A stretch of DNA of 64,000 bases from Hericium rajendrae (Eukaryota > Basidiomycota > Agaricomycetes > Russulales > Hericiaceae): assembly GCA_033439255.1 (NCBI GenBank), contig CM065891.1:1550001-1614000 (forward strand), written 5' to 3'. The notes below the pieces were generated by a model. That model saw only the letters and a list, made by a program, of their open reading frames with translations. It searched no databases and was not told the DNA's origin. Shown here piece after piece: positions 36,856 to 48,678 of the stretch. The number at the start of each line of letters is the position of its first letter. The stretch's first letter is position 1. Both the position numbers and the translations under genes were made by a program.

Positions 36856-37514
36856 ACTCTGCATTAATTTGCGACTTCTGTTTCACGCTGTCGATATTTC
36901 AAGACGTGTATCTGTAAATGTATCATATAGGTATGCCTATGTATTGCAATATGCTTTGGTTCTCAATGGAATGGAACAATTATGCGGTTTGAAAGTCATG
37001 TAGCGTGTCAATGATCAATCACAGTAACTTATTCCCGGACACGAAGCTGAGGCGTGACAAACAGACGATAGGCTGTGTGGGCAAACTTCGGCGACTGGCC
37101 GGGGCGACACGTATGCACCGCCGGACCCAGAAAGCAGCTGGTTGCATCGACGATTAACCGACGACCTCGTCGTCGTGCAACAGCACAGGTATAATGGCAC
37201 AGGCTTAAATAAAACGTTCGGGCGAGCCTGAGCTTGGCCTGAGCCAGGGAGAGCTGGACAGCGCTCGGCAGGAGTTTGCGCAGGCGAGACTCGAAGAGAG
37301 AGATCCAGACAGGAGGCCGGGAGATCGGCGTGGAACATCAAGAAGCGCACGTGACGTCAGGGCTAGGTATTTCGTGGAGAGGTGCAGACGTGGAACTTGT
37401 CTCTCATCTCATCCTTGTCCAGCCTATCCCACAGCATTCACTTCAAAACACATACCCACGCTCTCTTTTATAAGCCTTGCGACGTGCTCGTCGTTTCTCG
37501 CATCTTTGTAAGCC
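36856..37514. other. intergenic, ERO1 promoter
   Basis: No gene seen. The ERO1-proximal part holds a TGACGTCA palindrome (37352-37359) and a GACGTGG (about 37387). Confidence 0.45.
37352..37359. promoter_or_regulatory. TGACGTCA (CRE/ACGT-core bZIP) site upstream of ERO1
   Basis: A perfect TGACGTCA palindrome lies about 155 bp upstream of the ERO1 ATG, next to CACGTG-like and GACGTGG sequence. Hac1/XBP1-type factors of the unfolded-protein response recognise ACGT-core sites, and ERO1 is a classical UPR target. Function inferred from sequence and gene identity. Confidence 0.4.
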
Positions 37515-39576
37515 ATGCGGCTGCGAATGCTGCCTAACGCCCTTCTGGCCCTCCTTCATCGAGTGGCCTGTGTGGATAACTCCCGCCTTTGCTGCAGACG
37601 CATCGTTCTTGGGAGATGCGCTCGTGAGGGAGGGACAGGTGCGGGACGTATTAGATCACGAGCCAGCCCAGCAGGCGAGCTGCAGCTGCGATGACTTGGT
37701 GAGTCGTGTCCCTTCGCTCGCGCGGAGTGTCTTACACGGCCCAGGCAAACACCGGACCAATTGAAATGACCATGTGCAACTACGAGATGATAGAGAGCGT
37801 GAACGGCGATCTATTTCAGCAACTGCACGAACTGGTCGAGACGCCGTTCTTCAAGTATTTCCGGGTGCGCATGCGGTCTGGACCTTAGTCGTGCATTCAA
37901 CGTTCGCTGAAACCCTCGTATCAGGTCGATCTATACAGGGAGTGTCCGTTCTGGGAAGAGAATACGTTGTGCATGAACCGCGACTGTCAGATCATCACAG
38001 TAGACGAGGTGCGTATGTTGTGGGTTGAGTTATAGACTTGTGCTGAGACCAGTGCAGAGCCAAATACCAGAGAAATGGAGAGCAGATACCCTTAGTAAAG
38101 TTGAGGTGCCCTCTGAAGAACAGGTATTCTGTTGCGCTTCGTTTCGTTTCAATCACGGCTGACTGGCTGTGCAGCGGCAAGCGCTACCTGGCTGCTACTA
38201 TCGAGACTCGGACTTCTGTTTCCTAGATGATGACACAGGTATGGCGAAGATTTCACCTTTCAAACCTTTCTTCTTCTCATTTCTTCAAAGAGGGCGAGTA
38301 CGTTGACCTGTCACTCAATCCCGAACGCTTCACCGGCTATACCGGCGAGTCCGCACACAGCGTCTGGAGGGCGATATATGAAGAGAATTGCTTCGGACAG
38401 TCCGAACTGTCGCTGATGAAGGACCCGTCCAAGGCTGCCGTGCAACTCCCAGATACCCTATCTGAGGTCTTCCGCTCAGATGGTGAAGTTGCAGACGAGC
38501 AGTGCTTGGAGAAGAGGGTGTACTATAAGATCATATCAGGTGAGTTGCAGAGCCACAGACTTCAATTGTGTCGTCGTTCTCATTTCCGGTCAGGCCTGCA
38601 CGCATCGATTTCTACGCACATCTGCTACGAATATCTCAACCAGACTACCGGCGAATGGGGCCCGAATCTACAGTGCTTCGTCACGCGCGTCGCGTCGCAT
38701 CCAGAGCGGCTGCAATACATCTACTTCAACACTGTGCTGCTGCTGCGCGCGGTCGCGCGCATCGGGCCCTACCTCTCCGCATACGACTACTGCTCCAGCA
38801 GCTCCCAAGATGAGCGCGACGCCACGAACCAGAAGCTCGCGAACGTGATCGGCATCGCGGAGACCGTCGGCAAGTTTGACGAGGGCGTGCTTTTCCGCGG
38901 GGAGAACGCCAACGTCCTCAAAGAGGAGTTCAAGCAGCATTTCCGCAACGTCACGCGCATCATGGACTGTATCGGCTGCGACAAGTGCCGCTTGTGGGGC
39001 AAAAGGTCCAGACGACGGGCGTCGCAGTCGCACTCAAGATTCTTTTCGAACTTGATGAGAAGGCTTTGGAGTGGGTTGATGCTCAGTTTCACTCGCTGGC
39101 TGCAACTAACTGAATTTATAGCCCTCGACACAATACGAACCTCCTACGGAGGACGGAGGTCGTCGCTCTGATCAATACCCTGCATAGATTTAGCGAGAGC
39201 TTGAAGGCCGTTGATGAGTTCCGCCGCCTCTGGCGCGCAGCGAGTGCTGCAGATTCGGAGTTCTTGATTCGAGAAGCGGAGAATACTCCGACGACTGTGG
39301 GCAAGGTAAATTGGGCTTTGCTGTCTCTCTTTTGTCTCTGACGTTAAGTTCGCTACGCAGCCGCGACCGTCACCACACGTTGGCGCAGACCAGCCTCCAG
39401 CTGCGAATTTCACCGAGGAAATTCGACGACGACTTGCCCGCTCTTCCGCGCGTGCAAGAATAGTACATTGGGTTGTGTTGGTGTCGTCATGCAGCTTGTC
39501 TACCGCGTCGCTTCTGTTGTTTCGTCGTTGTTTGAGACGAGTGGCAAAGATCAGTTTCCTAGGGACCGAACTGTGA
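37515..39576 (+). CDS. ERO1: ER oxidoreductin ERO1 (two frame breaks)
   Basis: Nine exons (37515-37698, 37745-37864, 37925-38008, 38058-38123, 38175-38238, 38291-38539, 38594-39070, 39122-39305, 39361-39576). ERO1 is the FAD thiol oxidase that recharges protein disulfide isomerase in the ER. Family hallmarks are FFKYFRVDLYRECPFW with the shuttle pair LCMNRDC (C-x4-C), DFCFLDD, VWRAIYEENCF, and the active-site C-x2-C-x2-C in CIGCDKCRLWGK. The first exon starts MRLRMLPNALLALL but must shift by one base (about 37557-37570) to reach the conserved SCSCDD region. A run of four A (39000-39005) after LWG carries two extra bases before VQTTGVA. The last exon adds a hydrophobic stretch (VVLVSSCSLSTASLLLF), a possible membrane-binding tail. 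Confidence 0.88.
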
Positions 39577-40115
39577 TGGAGGGTAGGGCGGAAGGATTTT
39601 GGGATTCATATATAATGATAGTATTCATTGCATACGCATCTATATGATGCACTGGACGCCTTTCTTGTTTTCGGCAGCTTTCCAAATTTGCGCTTTGACA
39701 AACAAAACGTGACCTGGCGAACTCGGTAGACCAACTTCTGTCGTTGGCCCATACTTCTTCGATTCGACGGTAACGGTACGTACTTGGCCATTCCCGTCAA
39801 CGCCACGTCTAGACGACGTTGAGATGATGGACCACCTTGTTCACACCCCTCCGTACTTCGCACAAGCGCTTTACGCATCTCCGATGACCGGCTTCTCATA
39901 TATATTGAGCGCTTGACTATTGATGCGACCGCCGACAAGCAACCGGCGACCGATGTCGAGTTGTCGGTGCCGAAATCCAGTGCTACAGGCGCCTGTAACT
40001 GACAATATGACGCCCAAGATTCCACCCTTCATTGACTTTGTTCACACTGCTCATGTTCGGTCGAGACGTCGACTAAGCGGTCCCATACCCCATTGCCAAA
40101 GAAGCAAGTGCTGAT
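39577..40115. other. intergenic
   Basis: No gene seen; contains the ERO1 3' flank and the promoter of the next gene. Confidence 0.5.
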
Positions 40116-42020
40116 ATGATTATCTTGGAGGAGGAAGCAGACCAGGTCCCGAAACTCCCAAACGATCCCATCTCCGCGTCGTCGTCCATCTCCCTGTCAA
40201 TCCCCCTCCAGGCCTCCGAGCCCGCACGCCCCTACTCGCCTAGTCCGTCTCTCCCAGATTATGAGACGTCCGAAGCACAACAGCAATTGCTGCAGCGTCT
40301 CCGCGCGAAGGGGACGCGGAGCATCCGCATGCTGAAGGCATTCTGGCTCGCGGCGGTCGTGTATCTCACTTTGTTCGTGATCGTAGTCGTCCCGCTGATC
40401 GTACTGGTACGTCGCTTTCCCTGTTATACCGACCGACCATGCCTACCTTCGGGTCCGTCAGCGAATGCGGCACTGGCCGCTAGGGCATTCTCGTGGACCC
40501 TTCGATGCAATGCCGCCGCCAGGCCCACATGCGCCCCCGCGACCGCCGCAGACGACCATCGACGACAAGAATGTCCAGCTGATCGTGGGCCATCTCGTGC
40601 AGTGCAACGATTGGCGGAAGAACGTCGAGCTGCCGACATTCCCGGGCCTGCCGCCCATGGCCACCGCATCGTAAGTCCCTCTTTCATTCTTCAGATGGCA
40701 TCGTCATTTAGCTAAATGCTTGGTGATGCAGGCTAGAATTCGGGTTTCCTCCTGACGATATCGTTATCCGGGCGAGCACAACAGCTGAGCATAGGAAACT
40801 ACCTCAGTTTGCTGCTCGCTTGGAAGTGGGCATGAACTCCAATGCGTCGAGTGAGGACGTCGTCGTCCGGGTTAATGTCCAGTATTCACGGAGCGACCTC
40901 TTCAAGTCTATCAAGGCGTGTCAAACCAAGAGTGACGAGACTTCAGGACTCGGCATCACGGTGTGTACAGCGTGTTCTTTCTCAACGTAACGTCTACGGC
41001 ACATCGTCCTAACTTGCGTCTGGAATTAAGATCCCAGAGGATATCAGGCCGTCCGACATTCTCGATATCGAGATAGCGGTGCTTCTGCCTCAAACCGAAC
41101 CGGATCTTTCTCTCGAGGATTTCTCGACATATCTGCCATCTTTCGAGCAGGCCTTTGGAGATCTCGCGCCGCACATGCAATTCGGAAGACTTACGCTGGA
41201 CGGACCATCTTCAAACGTCTCGATTAAGGTGCGTTGGACAGGGTCTATGATGTATTTGCCTGCTGATTTCTCTCCGCAGTCTGTTAAGGCGTCAACCATC
41301 TCCATCCGGACGTCTTCTGCCGACATTTCGGGCACTTTCAATGTGACTGACTCGTTGTTGTTGGACACTGTCAATGCGTGAGTCCCAGTCTCGGAGCCAT
41401 CAGCATCACTTATATTGATCCCTTTCAGCCCTATCAATGCCGAAATATCATTAGTCAATGACGGAACAGTCCAAACGGCCTACATATCTATCGTTAGATA
41501 CAGGGAATGGGTCAGTTGCACGCGTCGTGGGATGCTTTTTTTGACCGGTATTGACCTCAATCTTCAGACCCATCAATGCAACGATCAGCCTGCAGAATGA
41601 AGAAAAGCACTGGTGGGCCCCTCGCCCGAAGGTCCCCGACTTCGTCGCCCACATGCGAACATTCAATGCGCCCCTCGACTTATTCATCCACACACTAACG
41701 CCTCGTCGCCCTCGCGGCTGCAGTTGCAGGCGCACAACACGCAGGGCCTGGTGAACGTTACGCTCGACGCAATGTACTCTGGCACCTTCGACGTCGAGAC
41801 GAAGTCCGCGGACGCTTCCGTGCAGGAGATCGGGCTCTTGACTACAGGGGAGGAGGACGAGGATGAGAGCTGGCATCTGCTGTATGATCGCGTTACGCCG
41901 GAGCACGTGCTTGGGTGGATGGGGTGGGGGAAACGGCCACAAGGGAAGGCGGCTGGGAAACAGGGGCATATGAATATCGAGTCGTCTCTGGATAACGTGT
42001 CGTTGCGCATTGCGCACTGA
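40116..42020 (+). CDS. single-pass membrane protein with beta-repeat extracellular domain (two frame breaks)
   Basis: Seven exons (40116-40406, 40462-40670, 40732-40960, 41031-41228, 41280-41377, 41429-41510, 41568-42020), about 520 residues. A Ser/Pro-rich cytosolic N-terminus (about 75 aa) is followed by one strong membrane span (AVVYLTLFVIVVVPLIVLV) and a Pro-rich stalk. The C-terminal half has repeating beta-strand units of the form T-x-I-x-T-x-S-A-x-I-S-G-T-F-N, then S-L-x-L-x-T-x-N-A-P-I-N-A, seen at least twice. It resembles DUF4097/adhesin-like beta-solenoid repeats, but I cannot confirm the family. Several N-x-T/S sequons (NVT, NAS, NAT) suggest a glycosylated outer domain. One surplus base near 41476-41490 and two near 41690-41702 (a CA run) break the frame. 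Confidence 0.7.
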
Positions 42021-42251
42021 TCGGTCTGGTCAGTAGATGCATATATATATCCACGAACGAAGAAATTCTGTTGACCAGACTGGAACTCAGGATATTGGGA
42101 TGTTTACTAACTGTATATTCTATTTGGAATTTTTGCCATCCACATCTCTCACTGTAATAATCATTATTTGATCGTCGCTCTTCGTTGGTATCATTTATGC
42201 TCGTTACACAGTTGCTGGAAAATGTATATGAAACCCATTGTTCGTGATAAA

Positions 42252-45200
42252 TCAGCCCGTTGCTGCACACCTATCTACTGACAGGTTGGCTGGATTGCCC
42301 CACCTGGTTGTGCACTATCAGTCAAATGAAGGAGGCCGGATGAGAACTAACATACCAGTTGGGAAACTCTACAGCGGTGCCAGCGGCACCGAAGACAGCA
42401 AAACTCTGCGTCGTATTGAGTTAGTGAATATTAGAGTGTGCGGAGTAAAGATGACACGCTTACCAGGATGAACATGATCACTTGGGAGCCACCGTCGAGA
42501 GCGGCAGACGTGATGTAGTTGTACTATTGCACGGGTCAATATGACGAAGAATGTAAGATGGTTGAGCCCGACGAACCTTCTTGAACCATCTTGGTCGTCT
42601 GGACCGGAGCCAGTACTGCGAAATGAATCCGAGAACAAGGCACGACCACCACTGGCCATTAACGGAGTACGGCAAGTAGCCGATGTACAGAAGAATGATC
42701 GGTGTATTGATATACTCTGCTGCCTTTGACAGCCACGATTTTGCTGGAGCGTATCGGTGGACAAGCCAGAATGGAATAGGCACGAACAACCCAATGAACA
42801 TGGCGAAGGGCACAAGCCAGTACGGTTTGCCGTGAGTGAAGAGTTCTTTGCCAAGAGCGCCCATGGCAACTGAGGCTGAGTTGTACTGCTGGATGATCCA
42901 GCCGCTCCACTGAAAGCGGGTGAGCTTAGTTGTGATTTCATTGGGAAAATGGATCTTACCACGCGGGTGCCAACTGGATCGCGAAGGACATCTCTGTTGT
43001 TCATTACGATCGTTTTCATCACTATCCCCACAAATGTCAATTGGTCGTCTTCGTGTCCATGCCAAGCTGCTTACTCGTATAGTTGAAGATGGAGCCGACG
43101 ATGGAACCAACCATCTGAGCTGCGAAAGTCATTCGCGGGGGGAGTTTGGTATATTGCCCCAGCTTCAGATCTGCGAAAAAGGATGAGCCATTTACGAGGA
43201 AAATTAATACCTCTCAGATGCTCGACTAACCTTGTAGCATGTACAAAACTTGGAACGAGGTGCTATTCCCGTACAAATTGACATACATGTTTGTTCTGGG
43301 AAGAAAATAAGACACGATGCAGAGATGAGAAGCAAAGAACACTGACATTGGCTGACCAGGGTGAATAAAGGCCGCAATGATTTGAATGGCATACTTCACT
43401 GAAATATTGAATCCGGTTGTAGCGGTGACTATGCAAGGTCGATAAGGTTAGCGTCGATGTCACAAGCGATAAAAATATTGAATGACGCACTGAAGCCAAG
43501 AGCCACAGAAATGAATGCACTGAAGACGGTAAACAGCAGGATACTCCACCAAGGGATGAGCACCACCCCATGGCCGCCCCCATACTAAGCAGAGTTGGTC
43601 TTTTGAGCCTTCCGAAACAATTGCAATCGACGTACACTGCACCCGATGCCCAACACCTATCGAAACGAATAGGAGCGTGAGGTACCACCACATTGGCACT
43701 TCGCGATACTTTTGCATTTCTTGAATAAAAAGGTCAGTACCATCCTCAAATTCGGCACGACCAAAGGTGCACAAACCTTTGAAATGTGGATCGTCGATCT
43801 GCGTGTTATTTTTAATGAAACGCAGACCGCCAAATGCTGGTGGCATTGGAGAAACGTCAGCTGTATTGGGTAAACTACGTGCAAGACCTCTTACCATTCC
43901 GCAGCTCCTTCCAATTCCAGAGAAAGATGTGAACCACAGCCGCACCAAGCGATAGATTGTACGCGATCTGAGAAATCACATATGTCGTGGTGTACCTCGG
44001 CAAACCCACTTCGGCAAGTTTGGCCTCGTCAAGCGTATTCTCCGGGGTTAATACAGCAGTCTGGTTGTAGACGTTACCGTCACTCCCGAAAAGGGAGGTT
44101 GACATGAAGACGAGGTCGCGGCCATCGAAAATATTAGAGTAGTAGCAGGATGTGAGGACGATGTAGCCCAGAGCCATTCCCACTACACCAAAAAATCAAG
44201 ATGGAATTCCACGGACATGACTCCGAAGGGGTCTTACTGTATGAGTTAATCTCTGTTCAGGGTGATCGAAGGTGAGAAAAGATTCTGGGAAATGGGAGAA
44301 AGCTGGACCTACGGGTTTTCCATGGCCAAACTAAGGGGAATCCTTGAGCGATTAAAGTCCATGACGTGCTGAAGGACAGCAGGCCAATACCCTCATTGCT
44401 AGATCCTGCGCCGAATAGATTGCGGATGACAGTTGAACGACCGTTGCTCGCCAAGCAGATGACCGAAAACGCAGTGAGAAGAGGGGAACGCATACTGCGG
44501 GATCCTATCGCGATGACGTGTTGAGTTTCAAATGTATGGATATATGCTTGATCCAATCTCACCATTCCCAGCAAAAGATCGCTCCGAACTGACGAAGGTC
44601 GGTGAGCCAGCGGACAGCACCCAAACCGAAATAGAGAAACACACAACAATCCAGAAGTAACGCCTGAAAACCTCGTTATTAAGCAACTCGTCCAAACGCA
44701 AGACGCTTAGATTCTATGTACCTCTTCTTGAGATTGAGTGCACCTCCAAAATGAAGACTCTGCAGGAGATTTACGATTGATATATACGCTGGGTAGAACG
44801 CGCTGCAAGAAGACGGTAAGCCAATGAAACAGGCCTGAACAAATTGCTTGGAGACACGGACTAGGTCGGATATACAAGCAGATTGCGGACTTCGGGTGGT
44901 TTATTAGCAGTTGCAGCTAAGCTTGTAGGATATCAGCTTACGCAGACCCGCGATGCCGTATCCAATCATTTGGCTTGCGAATATCTGGAAAATGGCAGCA
45001 GCGGCATTGAGACGGATGTCGTAGAAGAGGTCTGTAGGACCATCAGCATGAGCAAAGATGCAGAATGATATCATCAGGAAATATGGAACCTAGTGCCGCA
45101 ATGATCTCCATTGCAATTGCCACCGTAGAGGCTGTCGACGACATGATGACGATTGCCGTGTGCTCTGCAAACGATAAGCAAAATGATGTCTTGAGTATCA

Positions 45201-45841
45201 AAAGCGTGCATATCAACCTTTAATATTGAATGGACCAGGATTGAGATATCGCCACCATCCATGGCTAGGAATAAGCACTAAGTGATAGAGAAGAAGATGG
45301 TATGTCAATGATTTTGGTAGAGCGCAGATGTCGAATAAAACATACCATGCATAGCAGTCCCTAGCACGTATGCGATGATGAGGCAGAAAAGCTGTGAGAC
45401 AGTGGCATTCTGAGGCTTGAACGTATAGATAGTGCCCAGTACCTGTGAGAGGAATGAGATACTATGGAACACTCATCAAAAGAAGAACGTACAGCGCCGA
45501 ATGCACTAAGCCCAATTCCGAGGAAGATAGTTCGGAAGGTCAGAACTGGCAAACTCGGGTCGTCCTCAGTCGAGATAACCTATTGGACTTGAGCAAGACA
45601 GACGCGGCATAGATATGATGACAGAACGGCGAACCTGGACAGCAACATCTTCCTCTCTCTTGATGATCTCAGCGGGTCCAGAGTCAGATTCTACGTCAAC
45701 CGACTTCTCATCCACCTCGACATTTTGAATATCCTTCTTGGGATCGGAGCCTTCAGAGACTGTTCGCGCAAGATAGGGTACCGAGTCTACCACCGAGGAC
45801 ATGACGAGATACGGGGAGGTTTCAGAGTGCCTGTACTCCAC
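42252..45841 (-). CDS. OPT-family oligopeptide transporter (three frame breaks)
   Basis: About 24 short exons on the minus strand. The N-terminus (MEYRHSETSP, then acidic) is cytosolic; VISTEDDPSLPVLTFRTIFLG opens the first membrane segments. OPT signatures are RYLNPGPFNIKEH, WEWIPQY, GLLSFSTSW, YGGGHGVVLIPWW, NMYVNLYG, SASVAMGALG and the end WWGNPANLS. It imports small peptides (or related solutes) with protons at the plasma membrane. The frame breaks near 45257-45264 (one G missing before WWRYLNPGP), 44478-44488 (one extra T before LLTAFSV) and 43646-43656 (one extra G before IGCS). Each correction makes adjoining splice phases agree. The gene is divergent from the fluoride exporter with about 1.07 kb between ATGs. 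Confidence 0.88.
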
Positions 45842-46913
45842 ATCGACTTCTCGTCACTTCCAAACGCGTAGATATAGTCAGGCTGGCCTTCGCATGACCT
45901 CAGGCCATCGCAAATGATTGATGGCCAGTTATCGTAGACGGTGAGATAAGGAGAAGCTGCAACCTAGATAAGTATATTGCAGACGAGTTCTGAAGCTGGA
46001 GAGATAAGAGCGGACCGCGAAGAGCTGCAGATAAAGGAAGACTCTGGCTAGCTCACCAAATGCATCACACGAGACCCTTGGATGTAGTGGACTTTGGCGC
46101 TTGAAATATCTTTCGTGCCCCTTGGTCCCTTGGCAAATTTCAGGGCTCCAGATAAGTAGCGTATCCCAGCGTACCTCGCATGTCGCGACGTTTCTCTATC
46201 GCCAGCTGGAAACATGATAGCACGCAGCCTGATGTTGATAAACGCTACACTAAAATGCCAAATAACACGATCAACGCGAAAGCTGGAATGCATAGAATAA
46301 TTTTTTAAATCTAGAAATAGAAATTTAGCGCAAAGACCTCACGAAAGTCATCCAATCATCCCTCTCATTCTTCAAAGGACAGTGATGGGGCTCATGATGG
46401 GGTCCCGCCTCCCTCTTCATAGTTGTACTGAAACGGGCAGCCGGTTGTAACTATCGATGACGCCGGTTCGCGTTGAGCCAGGCATTCCTACTGGCCTGAA
46501 GCACGATCCTGTCAATCCGACGTTAGCATACACATACTCGAGAATTCATATATTTCGGAGCTTCGGAAGCAAGGTTTGTCTTTCAGGCTAGACGCTAGCT
46601 CGGCGAGAAACAAGCTTGACATAGACGTTCAGTACGTTTAGTTTTTAAGTACGCGGGCATGCCCATGCCCAACGATCAACCTAGTACTGGCGGGGGCCGG
46701 AACCGATCGAAGAAAATCCCGGCTAAAGCCGGATTACATATGAGCTTCCGGGCTGCTTCCGGGCTGGTGAGCACGAGGGAGATCTGTCGATAGAATGACG
46801 TGTGATGTATGACGATAGAGTATACCGAAAAGGGGGGTATTATGAGTTGACTGTTCTTGCTCTCCAGGCAAGGACCAAGGCAGCTATGCGTCTCTCTCAC
46901 TTTGAGCTACCGA
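45842..46913. other. divergent intergenic region, OPT / fluoride exporter
   Basis: About 1.07 kb with no gene recognised; relatively AT-rich in the middle (about 46290-46330). Confidence 0.45.
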
Positions 46914-48214
46914 ATGCCATTAATGGCGACAAACTCTTCCAAGGAACACGTCTTCGCTGATGAAGCGGACCACAGACGCAACGGTTTAACTCGCCGACAC
47001 ACCACAAGCACGTTGCGTCGCAGCGATATAGGTTCTGCTCTAGCGCGTCATGAAACTATAGACGATGCAGAATCCCTTGCGGGAATCGATCGCCCCCCGA
47101 GCGAAGAAGAAGAACTACCACCCCCTAAAATCTACCATCCTTTTTCCCCTGCGGTCATCGTACTTCTCATGCCCGCATCCGTCTTTGGCGCCCTCGCCAG
47201 ACTCGGTATTCAGGCCTTGGTTGACTATGACAGCCGGAGTATATTCTCGCTCGCATGGGTCCAAGCAATCGGCTGCGTTATCATGGGTGTATTCCTCCCA
47301 CTGAAAGAGCCTTTGGGAACTTGTGAGTCTTGTTGCACCTAAACTTGCTTTCATGATCTCACCCAAGTAGTTATGGCCCCCTATATACTGCTTTCACCAC
47401 AGGTATAGTCATCTTACTCTTGAAATCAGTTTGCCAATCTAATACATTCGCAACAGGTTTCTGTGGTTCTTTGACGACGTTTGCAGGCTGGCAGCTAGAC
47501 ATATTCAATTCCTGGATAAATGAGGGGAATTTTCATCGTGATTGGTTGAGAGATGTTCGTTCAACAATCTCTACTCCTTCGTCTATCTAACAATATACTC
47601 AGGTCATTGATGGCTTCACCAAAATTTTCTTCACCCTTTCGATCTCAATCGCGTCCCTATCATTCGGGGTTTATATCTCTACCCTGGTCATGCCTTTCGT
47701 ACCCATCGTCCGCCCTCCACATAAAGTCGTTCGCTACAGCATAACAGTCGTTTCCATCCTCATCTACTTTGCAACATATCCTGCCTATTTTCGAATGCCT
47801 CCCTCGTTCCGACATCAGGCTACAGCTGCCCTGTTGTTTACCTTCCCAGGAACATTGACGAGATACACCTTGTCTATCTTCCTGAACCCTCGCGTCAAAC
47901 TTATGCCAATCGGAACGCTCGCAGCCAACGCTCTCGGCACCGGGCTGCTCGCGCTCTTTCACGTTCTACAAGGGTTGCCAGATCCCGTTTCACCCAACAC
48001 GTGCTCCTTGCTGCAGGGACTGGCGGACGGCCTTTGTCCGTGCCTTACAACGGTCAGCACGTTCACGGCGGAAATCAGTGCATTAAGGGTTTGGAAAGCA
48101 TGGCTCTACGTAACAGTATCGATAGTCACTGGACAGTTGCTTATGCTGGTGATCATGGGACCCTCATTCTGGGCAGGAAACGTTCGGGAGCAAAGAAGTT
48201 GTAGTTTTAGGTGA
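46914..48214 (+). CDS. FEX1: fluoride exporter, CrcB-like FEX (one frame break)
   Basis: Eukaryotic FEX proteins are two fused CrcB domains that expel fluoride across the plasma membrane. Here a 75-residue charged N-terminus leads to membrane span 1 (SPAVIVLLMPASVFGALARLG). Then come AIGCVIMGVF and the first CrcB core TTGFCGSLTTFAGWQ, a linker (WINEGNFHRDWLRD), and the second half with TFPGTLTRYTLS, GTLAANALGTGLLAL and CPCLTTVSTFTAEI. The conserved Asn, Phe-box and Thr-Phe motifs are in place in both halves. Exon 1 is 46914-47322. Exon 2 starts at about 47371 with TTATGG, where one more T is needed to read F-Y-G-P and match the splice phase. ATG at 46923 is an alternative start. Confidence 0.88.
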
Positions 48215-48678
48215 GGAAGATGATGTTTCGTAGTCTCATAACAAGATTCCGCGAGAGGCCGCGAAAGGCCGCGAGAGGGTCTTGGTCTAAAAACCGAGGG
48301 GGTTGCGGTGGTGGCTGTGCACACTACATACTGTACTCAGTTTGTAGTCTTAGACGCGCCAATTATCCCATACGACGCGACGCGACGCTTTAATGACAAG
48401 CAAAAAAATGGAATAAAGACTGGTAGCTCAAGCTAATAATCACCACTCCGAAGTAAGTATCGCTGCAGTACGTAAAGGTCCACTGATCTGCATTGTCCGA
48501 CATGTCACAGCTATGTAAGCATGTCCACTAGGTCCCAGTGACTAGCACAGAACATTTAAAAACCGCGGTGAGGCGCGAAGAGCGGATTGAACTTCAATCA
48601 AATATTAGAATCATTGATGACCCGAAACGTGAAGGAACTCACTCAACCCCTGCGCTGCTGAGACGAGCTCGACGAGCC
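48215..48678. other. intergenic between convergent 3' ends
   Basis: No gene seen; a GCGACGCGACGC-type short repeat lies near 48377-48388. Confidence 0.45.

Noticed and set aside
35366-48214. A biosynthetic or transport gene cluster linking dehydrogenase, ERO1, OPT and fluoride exporter
   Set aside because: The genes differ in orientation and function and each is a common stand-alone housekeeping gene; there is no core biosynthetic enzyme.
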